A stretch of 64,000 nucleotides of DNA, from contig NC_134643.1 of the NCBI RefSeq assembly GCF_030463565.1, positions 40,648,221-40,712,220 on the forward strand, given 5' to 3'. Position numbers and translations under genes: made by a program. Under the pieces are notes generated by a model, which saw nothing but the letters and a program-made list of their open reading frames with translations, had not been told where the DNA came from and searched no databases. Below are positions 14,160 through 36,950 of this stretch, piece after piece. This stretch comes from Pelecanus crispus (lineage: Eukaryota; Chordata; Aves; Pelecaniformes; Pelecanidae). Within the stretch, counting starts at the first letter, position 1; the number at the start of each line of letters is the position of its first letter.

Positions 14160-14371
14160 TGCTTAGCTAATTTAATGATTATGTAGTAGGTAGGTGCGGT
14201 GTGTTAATTGTAATGTATAAAAGTCAGAGAAAACTTTGGTAAATGTGCTAGCTTTGTAGAATTACCACCTAGCACCCATCTCTGCGTAGAAATGCAATAA
14301 ACAATCTCAGGCCTCAGTGAGTGAAGATTGGCTTATTGCACACCGGGTAAACGAGCCCTATCTGGGACAAC
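14160..14371 (+). repeat. LTR-like patch (doubtful)
   Basis: TATAAAA at 14216-14222 is followed 74 bp later by AATAAA (14296-14301) and, 70 bp further, by a terminal GGACAACA. That is the order of promoter, polyadenylation signal and CA end in an LTR. I could find neither a matching TG start with a target duplication nor another copy in the window. Confidence 0.3.
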
Positions 14372-17300
14372 ACGAGGAAGGCTGTGTCCCTTTTTCATTT
14401 AGTAGAATTTGGGTGTCATTTATAGTAAGAAGCTTCCGGTGGTGGTACCATACGTACTGGCAGACCTCTCCACTGGGATAGGTCTTAGCTTATGAAGTAT
14501 AAGTTCTCTGAACCAAATATGCTATTACTGGCACAAGGATTTGTTACCAACGTGCTTTTTCTTACACAACACACCAGGAATGTCAAGACAAGAGCAGAAG
14601 TCTTTCTCTTGTATTTGTACAGAAGTGTACTGACCCACTGCCTGGCATGTGGGGTCACAGCTGCAGCAGACAGGCCTGGCAGAAAGCCCTGTTAAGCCAC
14701 ACACGCCCCAGCTGCATTTCAGCATCCTTTTCCCCCTGTCCTTTTATCTTGCCGTGCCTGACAATCTGCAGCACATGACTGATCACAGCTTTGTGTCACA
14801 CTAATAGAGATGCAGTCTAAGGCTTTGGAAAGGATACATCAGTGCAATGTAAGGCCCCAGAGGCTTTTTCTGAATTTGTGGTTTTTTTCTTTTTTTTTTG
14901 TCTGGGACCAGTTGATAAGACAGCATGTGACGTTAACTCATCAGATAGCCAAGAAGCAGCAAACGGGTTGGAGAAGAGACCTGGCAAACCCTGGCCACCC
15001 ACACCTCTGACCAGCATCTGGGAACTTCAGACCATTTCATGTATGTGCTGGATGCTGACTAGGCAGCAGCCAGGAAAGGGTAAGCAGGACATGTTGGGGA
15101 AAAAGAAAAAAAAAGAATTACAGTGAGGAACAAAAATCTGAAATTGAAGTCTTTAATGGTCCATCCGTTCACTTGAGTTGCACACCCCTGCAGCATAGTC
15201 ACCCATCTTTCCTCTACCACATGCACCTATAGGTAGACTAGATCTATCTCGGAAAAGAATTCAGCCTGCAAGCATTAAACAGTGAAATGTCTACAGTTAG
15301 AATCTGAAAAAAAGGGTCTCATACCATGTTAGTTAACCATAATGTAAAGTGGGTATCTCCAGTTAAGGCAGTTGGGCTACATCTGCTCCAGATATTTTCT
15401 GTAGCATTATAAATAAAATACACAGGTGGGGTCTTACCGTAGCAACGTCTCCTTTTCTTTTTACCACCTTCAAATAGTGGGGAAGTCAGCTCTCGTAACT
15501 ATACAAGCTTATTATTCGCCCTTCAGGTAAAAATTTTTTATTGTATTTTTCCAGAATTATCAAGCATAAGAAAATAATTATGCATGTTGATGACACAGCA
15601 TGTGCTGTATTAGTGACAAACTAGTGACAAACAGGACAGAAGTGGTGCAGCACTGCATGTCAGAAAATATCCCCCTATCTCCCTAAGCAAGCACAGACAG
15701 CGTGTTTTACCTACTCACAGCCTCCCCTTACTTGAGATTAGTCTGTCTGAGAAAAGAGATAAGATTGTCCTTGTAGACTGATAAAAATTCTAGACAGAAA
15801 CTGCTGGGTTTTTTTTTATCTTTGGGAATTAATGAATCGGTAAGGGAAGTTATTATTTAAAGAATCCCAGTTTAATCTCAAAGTCATTGGTCACAAGATG
15901 CTTATTGGTTGCGAAGTGGAGAAAGAAAGTCATAGTTACCAGTTTGGTAGGTCTTGGACTGTAGAAAATTTATTGCTAATTTAAAGAGCACCTTAACTTC
16001 CACACAGCCTTAGCAAAATGATACTGTGCTTAAGACAAGGCTCAATAATGTGATATATTTTTGGGAGAACTACATAAACACTCTATTTTTGTTTTCCTTC
16101 AGTTCAGTAAAATGCATTTTGTATAGGAATTAAATAGTTTTCATGCCACATCAGGACAAGATTGAGCATCGATAATACTGCTATTCAGTGTTACATCAAC
16201 GGAATGTAGCCATTGGGTTCTATCCTCCTGCATTTTTGTGTAGATGTAATTTTCTCCTAATGATGAAGCTAGCTAGCTAAGAAGCTGAATAATTGGGGTG
16301 CTGGGGGGAAATGAGCAGATATCTGACTTTGCCAGTGGCATGACATTCCACTTAAACCAGATTTCTCTTTGCCTTGAAACTCTGGTGCTAACAGGAGGTG
16401 AGCATGCTTTGCAAAATTCTGGCAGCTTCTCAGTTGTCCCTCACTAGACCTTGAGCTTTACGCTCTAGAGGGGTAACAATCTCATCTTGAAAATCTGTCA
16501 TCACACAAATATCTAGGTTTAAACCATTGCTGGAATTTTTACAAGGTGCCATGGTTTCCGAGAATCTGTATCTGGCCAACGGACAAGTCCAGGCAGCTAT
16601 CCACTGCTTGTTTGGACAAGTTAGTTGTCATGGAAAATTAGCATTATGCTGACTCTGCTCTAGCGTATCTCTAAACACTGTCTGCAGCGCTCATGTTCTC
16701 TAGCAAATCTTTTCACTATTCAAATATAATCTTCAAATGTGACTATGGGCAAAGAAAAAACGTGAGAATTAGAAAAGGGAGACTGAAAAGTAACCAGTTC
16801 TAGTTAGGTGTAGTAACTAATAAGTACCTATCAAAATAACACACATCCAAATACCCCACACTTAAAAGATATTCAAAATTATAGAACGGGAGATGACAGG
16901 AATATAGGACAATATGATGGCATCCAGTTCTCTTTGGATGTAAAGTTTTCTCCTGGTTTCCTCTCCTAAATATGAGTGAAAAAACAACTTAAAAGCCAGA
17001 AATGAGCACTGCAAATCAAACTAGTATTCAAAGTTGTCAGTACCTCTTAGCCAGGCAAGCAGCACGTTTATTATTGCGTCCCTGAATTTATGTGGACTGT
17101 AAGCGAGAGTCCCTGCCTTTAGTAACCTCGAAAGACGTTGACATAAGGAAGTTTTGTGTCAGTCACATATGCTGCGGCCGGACTGACGGAAGTACACGGT
17201 TGCCAATCAGCAGTCTCACGGCTGTTCATCCCCAAACAAGGCCGCGATGTTTCGGAAACCGGCGGGGGCTGCACGGCCTCGCCCCGGGCGGGCAGGGCTG

Positions 17301-17916
17301 CGCCTCAAAACTGCCGGATGTGCCCGAGAGGAACTCAGAGAGATGTTCAACATCAACAGAAGATTTTTAAAAATTTTTAGTAAAGTGAGGCTCTGTAGGG
17401 AACATGCACGCTCTTTTAGGCCCGCTGTTAGCAACAAGCCCTGCTCTTCCAGCTCGGCCTCCTCAAAGCTTCACGTCCACAAGCCACAACATGTTTTGTT
17501 TACCACAACCAGGCGGTTTATCGTGGAGTGGCCGTAAACACAGTCGGGACGGGACAAAAGGGACGATGGACAAGAAAAGGAAGGACGCAGACGCGAGAAA
17601 AAAAAAAAAAAAAGCCGCCAGCAAAGCACAGCCCGAGCCCCCCGCTTCCCGCAACCCCCCGGCGCGGGTCTCACAGCGCCTGCTGCCGCTGCCGCCGGGC
17701 CGTCGGCCTGTTTGTCCCTCAGCCCGGGCACGGCTTTTCTGTTGTGTCCGACGCCGCGGGCCCGGGCTCTGGCTGTGGCTGTGGCTCCGCAGCCGGGGCC
17801 GGGCAGGGCCCGGGGCCGCCTGGCTGAGAAGCGTCGCCTCAGGCCCTGGCCGCGAGCCCGTTAGGGGGCGCTGGAGAGCGCGGCGGGCCGCGCGGCGCGG
17901 CAGCTAAAATGGCGGC

Positions 17917-18274
17917 GTTGGGCGAGCACCGCGCTGCGGTGTGGTAGGGCCGCCGGTCCCCCCGCCCGCCGCGGGCCGGGCAGCGGAGCGGGCGCGGCTG
18001 GTGGTGCGTGGGGGTTCCCGGCTCGCTCGGGGGCAGGGGCTGAGGGGTCGCTCGGGGCTCGCTATTATCGTGCGTGGCGGCCTCGGTGCTGGGGGAGGGG
18101 CCGGCTGAAGCGCGGCGGGGCCGCCGGCTCTGGGCGCGGCGCTGAGGGGAGCGCGGCGGCTTCCGCCCGCGGGGGGAGCGCGGCCGGGGCGGGGGGGGGT
18201 GGGAGCGCGGAGACGGGTCTGGTTTTCCACGCCGCCGTCCCCGTTGCACCCCCTCCCCGCTTCTGGCGGCCGCG
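17917..18274 (+). other. MDM2: Possible MDM2 P1 non-coding first exon (5' end unknown)
   Basis: A strong donor, CGCG|GTGAGT, follows 18274 in the CpG island, upstream of P2. A transcript starting near the YY1-like motif could use it and skip to the ATG exon. The start is a guess; only the donor is visible. Confidence 0.3.
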
Positions 18275-18275
18275 G

Positions 18276-18316
18276 TGAGTCAGCGCCGGCCTCCGCCCGC
18301 CCCCCGCGGTGACTCG
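18276..18316 (+). promoter_or_regulatory. AP-1-like sites upstream of the p53 elements
   Basis: A perfect TGAGTCA is at 18276-18282 (overlapping the GTGAGT donor), and TGACTCG at 18310-18316. The second ends 17 bp before the first p53 element, the same distance I count for the AP-1 site in human P2 from memory; it differs from TGACTCA at the last base. Confidence 0.55.
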
Positions 18317-18333
18317 GCAGCGCCGCCGCTGCG

Positions 18334-18353
18334 GGTCATGCTCAGGCATGTCG
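18334..18353 (+). promoter_or_regulatory. p53 response element 1 (P2 promoter)
   Basis: Two abutting p53 half sites with no spacer: GGTCATGCTC and AGGCATGTCG. Each matches RRRCWWGYYY at 9 of 10 positions and has a CATG core. In human MDM2, P2 carries two p53 elements in this place, so position and order support function. Confidence 0.85.
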
Positions 18354-18371
18354 GGCCGCGGCCGGCGGAGG

Positions 18372-18391
18372 AGCTAAGCCCCGACTTGTCT
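18372..18391 (+). promoter_or_regulatory. p53 response element 2 (P2 promoter)
   Basis: Half sites AGCTAAGCCC and CGACTTGTCT, no spacer. The second is nearly the human half site (TGACTTGTCT as I recall), and the first has a weak TAAG core as in human. It lies 18 bp downstream of element 1 and 14 bp upstream of the TATA box. Confidence 0.8.
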
Positions 18392-18405
18392 GCTCTTGGC
18401 AGCGC

Positions 18406-18412
18406 TATATAA
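18406..18412 (+). promoter_or_regulatory. MDM2: TATA box of the MDM2 P2 promoter
   Basis: TATATAA lies in an otherwise GC-rich island directly after the second p53 element. A start site about 30 bp downstream (around 18437) would give a short leader exon ending at the strong donor GAG|GTGAGT after 18486. Confidence 0.8.
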
Positions 18413-18436
18413 GGCCCGGCCCGGCCCGACTCGGCC

Positions 18437-18486
18437 CAGATACCCGCTGCCGGAGTCCGGCGTGTGGGCTGGACGAGGGCACCGAG
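18437..18486 (+). other. MDM2: MDM2 P2 non-coding leader exon (start approximate)
   Basis: The 3' end is set by ACCGAG|GTGAGT. The 5' end is placed about 30 bp after the TATA box and is an estimate. It would splice over a 128-bp intron to the ATG exon at 18615. Confidence 0.6.
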
Positions 18487-18618
18487 GTGAGTGGGCAACC
18501 GCCGGGGGGGTGGCTGCAGCCCGCGCCCGCCCCGGGGTGTCTCTGCGGGGAGGGGGAAGCCCCGGTTGTGCAGCTGTGTTCCGCGTTTTGAGGTTGTTCT
18601 CTCCTTGACTACAGGCAA

Positions 18619-30863
<12,245 letters not shown>

Positions 30864-32032
30864 GTAGGTGTTGGCTGGAAAGCAGCAAAAGGAACTTCAT
30901 AAACTGGTTGAGAGTAAAACTATTTTTGTATGCTCACTGGAGAAAATATTTTGGGTCTCTACATTTGCTATGAAAAGTAATTGCTGAAATAAATGCAATG
31001 GAGTTGTTAAGAGGTTAGCTTAATATTCCTAAGTCAGCTTGAAGATTTTAAATTCCTCTCAGTAGAAATAACCAATTCCTGTAAACTACCTGACTTTCCA
31101 GGTGCTTTATGTTCCATACACATTAGTGACATTTGTTTTACTGGATTGAATACAGACATTAAAAACCCAAATTCAGTGATTATGAGAGGAGGGACATGAT
31201 GTTAATGTGAGTTCTTCCTCCTGAGAAGATTCTCCAGCTTCCAGTATCTGTTGCCTGGTGAAGATACCAGGCTCACTGAATGAGTCAATAAAATAAATAA
31301 ATAGAATCTTGTCTCCCTCATTCCCAAAACCTAAATTCCTCCAAGTAACTGAAATATGGGGGAGATCTTACCAGGAAGTGGGGGAAGATGCGACAGAAAA
31401 TCATGTAAGGTTTTGGAAATAGAAAAGGGTACTGTGTGTGTCTTATTTTTATAGTGTGCATTGTAAGCTTCAGGGCTGTGTCTGCCCTGAGCAGTCATTG
31501 ATCCAAGTTCAGTCTTACAGTTCTCTCTTAAACGTCCTGGGAAATTGGCTTTTAAAATGCTTTGTGGGTTTGGAGGTCTGTACTATCCTGATTATTGTTT
31601 TAGCAGTGTGAGAAAACACTTGGAACAGGCAAGATAAATGAAGGAGTGCTATGTAATGTCAAGTCAGGCAATATCAGGGAACAACCTTCCTTACTTTTTT
31701 TCCCTGCGCTTGTTTCTGTCTTCAGCAGCATAGCATGCAGCTTGATCACTACATTCACCTGAGTAGAGGTAGCAAGGAAGAAAGTCCATTTCCACGTGCA
31801 GAAACAAATAAGCTGTGTAGTTGTAGTTCACATAGACATTCTTTAAATTCAGTAGTCTTTCCAATTTATACTGTTTTTATCTTACCACAAGAATTCTGAA
31901 AATCTGTTGCAAGGTGTTTGGCCAACTCAAAATTGGTCTCATTAGACGTGTCCCTTACTGCTTTTAGCTCTCGTCTCCTCACTGTACTTTGTCAAAAACT
32001 TTGCAAAACTTATCAGTTCCTTTATTAAGGAG

Positions 32033-32147
32033 CCTGCTAACCGACTTGGTTCTGTATCTACGTTAGTAGTAAGGTGTGTACCTTAGCTTGCAAATATACA
32101 CTCACCTTACCTACTCTGAATGCCCCACAGAACCGAGTCGGTTCAGG
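32033..32147 (+). repeat. Imperfect inverted repeat (hairpin) in the MDM2 3' UTR
   Basis: The outer arms are 32033-32055 (CCTG, 2-nt bulge, AACCGACTTGGTTCTGT) and 32127-32147 (ACAGAACCGAGTCGGTT, CAGG), which pair with one G-T or G-U position. After an internal loop, inner arms at about 32066-32080 (GTAGTAAGGTG...) and 32097-32114 (TACACTCACCTTACCTAC) pair again, around a 16-nt loop at 32081-32096. Confidence 0.75.
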
Positions 32148-33370
32148 ATGTACTGAGATTACTCATCTGAGCTGTTTTTCAGATGGAGAGTTTCTGTACC
32201 AGTGAGCTGTATTTATTCCTTTGGAAAACTAGATTACAAAAGGAATTGTATGTTTTTAGCACCTTTTAATTTTACAGGTGGTTGCTGATCATCTGCCCCA
32301 CAGAGAATGGCAAATAAGTAGTTTTGGTGTCAGGGGAGTGCCAGGAATGGAGATGTAGCCTGAATGCAGGAGTTGTGCTGTGTTACAATCCTGCAGGCCA
32401 AGGTTAAACAGCTTGCTTAACAACACCGGCACAAAACTGTTGATGCCTGTGTGCTAGCACAGAGATTTTCACTGCTATAATTGCCTTCGTGTTGGAGCTG
32501 GAAGAGTTACTCTATTGTAAAGTGTCTGTAAACCAGGGCTGCAAATGCCTGAAATACAAGGAATATCTGGAATACCTAGGAAAAGGACTTAAAAGCTGTA
32601 CAGCAGAGACTTGGTAAACCCTTGCTTGTTACTTGTCTGCAAAGAAATACCTTCATAGGTAAAGGCTGGATTACCGGGATCAGTCATGATTTGTTCATAA
32701 ATTTGAGATAATTTTTGAAAAATACTACTAAAAGATACTGGTATCTCTGAAGTTTTACCATAATTCATTTTAACTCAACAAAATGTAAATCCTGGTTGTA
32801 TATGTTTCATCAAATTCTTACATGCAAGTTTCTTGCCCCTTGCAATTTGTAAAGTGACAGCAGGTAGCTGGAAGTTCTGTGGTCAGCAGTAACCTTTCCT
32901 GGGGTTTGATAATCCTTCAGCCCAAGATAGAGAAGTCCTCTGGGCAGAGACTTAAATTTTTTCAAGGAGGGATGCGTCTGCCTTAATTTACACTCTGTCC
33001 TATTTATTTTTCTTAATTTTTGATTTGATAAATTTAAGTGCAGTGAAGCTTGCAGAAGCTCTTGCATTGCACCTGCAGGTCAGAACCAAATAGCGGTCAT
33101 ATTGTAGTCTGGAATCTCTAACCGAGAGAGAATTGTAGACGTGTATATTCAGGAGAAGCATTGATAACACGGGGACTGTACTTAAAAAGCTTTGTCCATT
33201 ACATCGTCTCCTATGTCTTACGCTTTTCCAGTGTGAGACCTTCTCTGTCATCACTGTGATGGCTGTGTAACTGCAGTCCTGGGAGAGCAGCTGTTCATGC
33301 CTAGTTCCTGCTGGGACAGACTGTACTGTCCCGCTCTTGGCATTCTCTTCCATTCCCCTTAAGGGATCTC

Positions 33371-33402
<32 letters not shown>

Positions 33403-36400
33403 TTCAAAAAGGCATGTATGGTCAGAGCGATGATCCTTGCTGTTCACCACCACTCAGCTTTGGGATTTTTCTTCAAAAACAATTTCATCTCCTAGTAAGG
33501 CTTTATGCTTTGGCAAAAGATAAAGTGGGAGCATACAGTGTAATGAATTTTCCCTTTTATGATCTAAAATTGTACTTCCCTAGCATGCCTTCTGTTGTGG
33601 AGAAGGGCCTTGGAAATACCTTCCGCTCCATACAATGCTGAGGAAAGGGTAATTTTGATTTCTGCATCTATGGCCAGACTACTGTGTCAGACTGAACCTT
33701 TATTTTGAATTTACTTTGTGGCTTAATATTATTCTGAACTTCTAGTAAAACTTTAGGGTTTTTTGTTCGGGGTTTTTTTTTTTTTTTTTTTTCCCCCAGA
33801 AGCGTGCCTTACAAATAAGGGAATGATGAGTATTGGTCTCCATTCCGGTTCCGATAGGAGACACTGGCAAGCAAGTGTGGGTGTGGGGTCTGGGGGTGTG
33901 TACGCGATGCTGTGAGCCCCAGCCGGGGCGGGTGTTCAGTCAGAAAAGCTGAAATCCTTGGGTCCGCCTCTGCACCATCACCCTCACCCGTGCTTGGTCC
34001 GTGCGGGGCGAGTGGTGACCGGCCTGGTGGTTATCGCCCTGTTCTTTCTGGCCTGTAAATGCATTTCTGGCCTTGGGTAGCAGCACAAAAGTTGGCAAAA
34101 TTTTAGCGCAAAATTTTAGCACAATAGTTGACGATTGTTCTTATTTGATGAGCTCTTCGAGATCCTTATTTAATACCGTACACATTTAAATCTTTAATTT
34201 ATTGCCGTTTGTAAATATTCTTGTGCTTGCAGTGAGTGTTTTGAGCTTTAATTTATTGAATCAGTCTATTGGTACGTGTGTAGATGCATAAATAGGCATA
34301 CTTAGTAAATCATAGTCACAAGAGAAATATTTAAGAAATTGTAGCATTGAAATGAAGAGAAGTATTCAGATTATATTCAGACTAAGAGGGGCATAGGAAG
34401 ATTGATGGCTTTGTTTTCTTTTTTCCTTCCCTTGAAAACAACTTCTGTGTTGCACCCAAACAACATTTATTAAATGGAGATGGAGGCTGGTGCAAAATGA
34501 GCAGAGTGAAAATATTTTGATGGTGTTTGTTTTCCTTTGGAATACTTTTGAATCTCCAGGAACAGCCAAGAAGCTGACTGACTGCTTCGTTGTGCTGGTG
34601 ACAGGGGAGGGATGCTCTGGAAGATGCGGTGAGGAGACGAGAGGTTGCCAGGTTAATTTGCAATGGCTGGTCATTGCTTTTGCGTTTGAACATGTGACCA
34701 AGAAAGTTGCAGGGATGGCCAGATGCTGGCAAAATGTGACACAATCTTCAATAACTGTCTTAGTCTGTTTCTTTGTGCACTTCAGGTAGAGAATAGTTAC
34801 ACACAGATGCTACAAGAACTCATACATTATTTTTTATGAAGTACAGTAAACCTACTTTTTGATTAAACACACCTTTTTCACTATGTAGCTATTTATTAGT
34901 ATCGAAATTCAGCCCGCAGAGGCGAAGTGCAAAGTGAAGTACTTGAGGCAGATGGCAAAATTGCTTTGTTTCAGTGTCTGACGTTTCTCAGAAAGGCTAG
35001 AAGCGTTGAATATTAAAATATTTGAGAAGCTTTAATACTGCGTCTTCACTTCAGATTTGTTAGTTACGAAGTCTGATGCTTTTGTCCTTCAAAAATCTTG
35101 CACAGCTGAAACAGAAGTAGCTGGATTGCTGATGACGTTGAGCACTCACGCCGTAAAGATTATACTCTTTGTTGAGCAGCACCCCTTGGTCGTCGTTGGT
35201 AGTCAGTGTTACTAACGAGCACACTGGAAGAAATGCGTGCCGTGCCGTGCTGCCGCTTCAGTTCGTGGGTTGATTTAGAAAGGGTAAAAGTGCTACAAAA
35301 TTTGAATCGATGAAAAGCGTTGCGTTTATTCTAAGTGTGGTACAACTTTATCACTGAGTTGTTTGCTGTAAATGTGTTTAAATGTCACTGTCTCCGAAAT
35401 GTCTGTCCGTGTGGGTGTGAAACCACGTGCCAGGCGTCAGGCAGATTTTTCCCCTTAAAGACTAACACAACAAACAAATTCCTCCTTAACAGAAAGTGTC
35501 AACAAGAATAATTGTTTTGGAAAATTGTGTTCTTGGAAAAGAGAGATCAGAAAATTATTAGAAGCATAGTGAAACTGAATAAACTGCAGTGAATAAATAG
35601 GATTAAGATAGGGGTGAAGAACTTTTCTTCCCCATCTTAATCCAAAGCTGCTGTTGCGTTAGGGTGTAATTTTATAAGTATGTAATTTAGAAGCTTATAA
35701 TTTTAAAGCAAGTTAATTTATTCAGCCTGTTAACTTGCCACATGTAGGGGGGCAGCAGTTATCCCAGGAAGATCCAACATTTTGTTGTGTGACACTCAGC
35801 CTGAAAGGGGACACTGGCTGTTGCGGTGCTGCCCTGTGGGAAAGAGCTTTGAAGAGGCGCAGGTGCGCGGGACGCACGGAAGGGCAGCGTTCCTACGGGT
35901 TCTGAGCTCTGTTGGCCGCTCTTGGTTACCCGCGGTGCCGGCAGGTGGATGCAGGCCCTGAGTGTCTGTAGGGTCACCTGTGTGCTTAATAAAGGGCGTT
36001 ACGTAGCGTGTTTGTACTCTCAGCGCGTGCCGTCCCTGCCGCGTTACCGTACTTCCAGCTCCCCTAGCTCAGCACCAGCTCTCCCGGCTGGCAGGCCTGT
36101 CTCTGTCCCAGGGGACTGCCTGCCCCACTGACTGAACTTTTCCAGCTCATCCATACCGGGGTCAAAGTCTTACCTTGAGTTACTTGTCATTTAAAGGTTT
36201 GTGCAAGCAATGTAAAGCAAAAAAAAAAACAAAAAAAAAAAAAAAGAAGAAACAAAAAACCCCCGAAACCTGGGCTTAAGAGATCTTTTAACAATGGATT
36301 GCACTTAGTGAACGTGAAAAATTGTTGCTTTTAACTAGTGTGTGGGTTTTTTTGTTTAGCACAGATGCACTGAAAGCTTCAAGTGAATGCCTCTCTGTAT

Positions 36401-36922
36401 TGTGTGTGTGTTTGTGTATATATATTCTACATGTAAAATCTGTTGGTGATATGTAAAAAGGTGTTTCCATTTTTGAGTAGATGTTGCTTTAACTTAACAG
36501 CCCGACTTTTAAAGGACGGCTCTTGTTTTTGAGCTAGACTAACAGCCATTGACATGCCAATTACATAATACCTAAATTACCAAATAGCTTTCCCAAAAGC
36601 CACTCTCACTTTGTTGTCTGAGTACACATAGTTGGAATGACTATTAAGCAGACCGGTTAATAGCAAATTTAAGTAACTATGCAATTTTGCCACTACTTCT
36701 AGATGAGCACGCTTTCAAGAGCTTGTCGTGGTGCGTACCATTTAGATAACCAGTGCCCGTACTACCACAGCAGGTAACCATTGAAATATAAATACCCACT
36801 CAAATTGCACAGTGTAGATCCATTTATGAGAAGAATTTTCACGTGCATTGCATTTGTCTTTTTGTTTTCAGTTTTTTCCTTTTCTGACGAAACAAAATAC
36901 TGTGTTCCATTTAAAAGCTTTA

Positions 36923-36928
36923 AATAAA
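36923..36928 (+). terminator. MDM2: Likely distal MDM2 polyadenylation signal
   Basis: A canonical AATAAA followed within 30 bases by T/G-rich sequence (TTTGTTTATATATTCC, TTGGTG). It is the last + strand AATAAA before the convergent CPM gene, apart from one at about 38.51 kb. Confidence 0.6.
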
Positions 36929-36950
36929 GATTTGTTTATATATTCCTTGG

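Larger units (their letters stand above)
11259..17159. other. Non-coding stretch from LTR 2 to the CpG island
   Basis: No gene recognised. It holds the CR1 3' end at 12690 and the doubtful LTR-like patch at 14160. The rest is AT-rich single-copy-looking sequence with nothing I can name. Confidence 0.6.
17160..18600 (+). promoter_or_regulatory. MDM2: CpG island with the MDM2 promoters
   Basis: GC content and CpG density rise sharply from about 17.16 kb and fall again just before the first coding exon. The island holds an ETS-like CGGAAGT near 17185, a YY1-like AAAATGGCGGC at 17906-17916, long G/C runs, and a TATA-containing P2-type promoter at its 3' end. The upstream, TATA-less part is the expected place for the constitutive P1 promoter. 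Confidence 0.85.
30864..36950 (+). other. MDM2: MDM2 3' untranslated region (inferred extent)
   Basis: No coding sequence is seen between the MDM2 stop and 36.95 kb. AATAAA signals occur at 30988-30993, 31287-31292 (a cluster), 35578-35583, 35592-35597, 35988-35993 and 36923-36928. The last is followed by a T/G-rich stretch and gives a UTR of about 6 kb, close to the long human UTR as I remember it. The first would give a UTR of about 150 nt. The stretch holds a 115-nt hairpin (32033-32147), an A run near 33379-33402, a T run near 33774-33792, a GC-rich patch at about 33840-34060, and a Pumilio-type TGTAAATA at 34210-34217. The end point is inferred, not proven. Confidence 0.65.

Noticed and set aside
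17404-17907. 167-codon open frame in the CpG island (+)
   Set aside because: It lies in GC-rich promoter DNA where stops are rare, is Arg/Pro/Ala-rich without a domain, and overlaps several other open frames. Likely chance.
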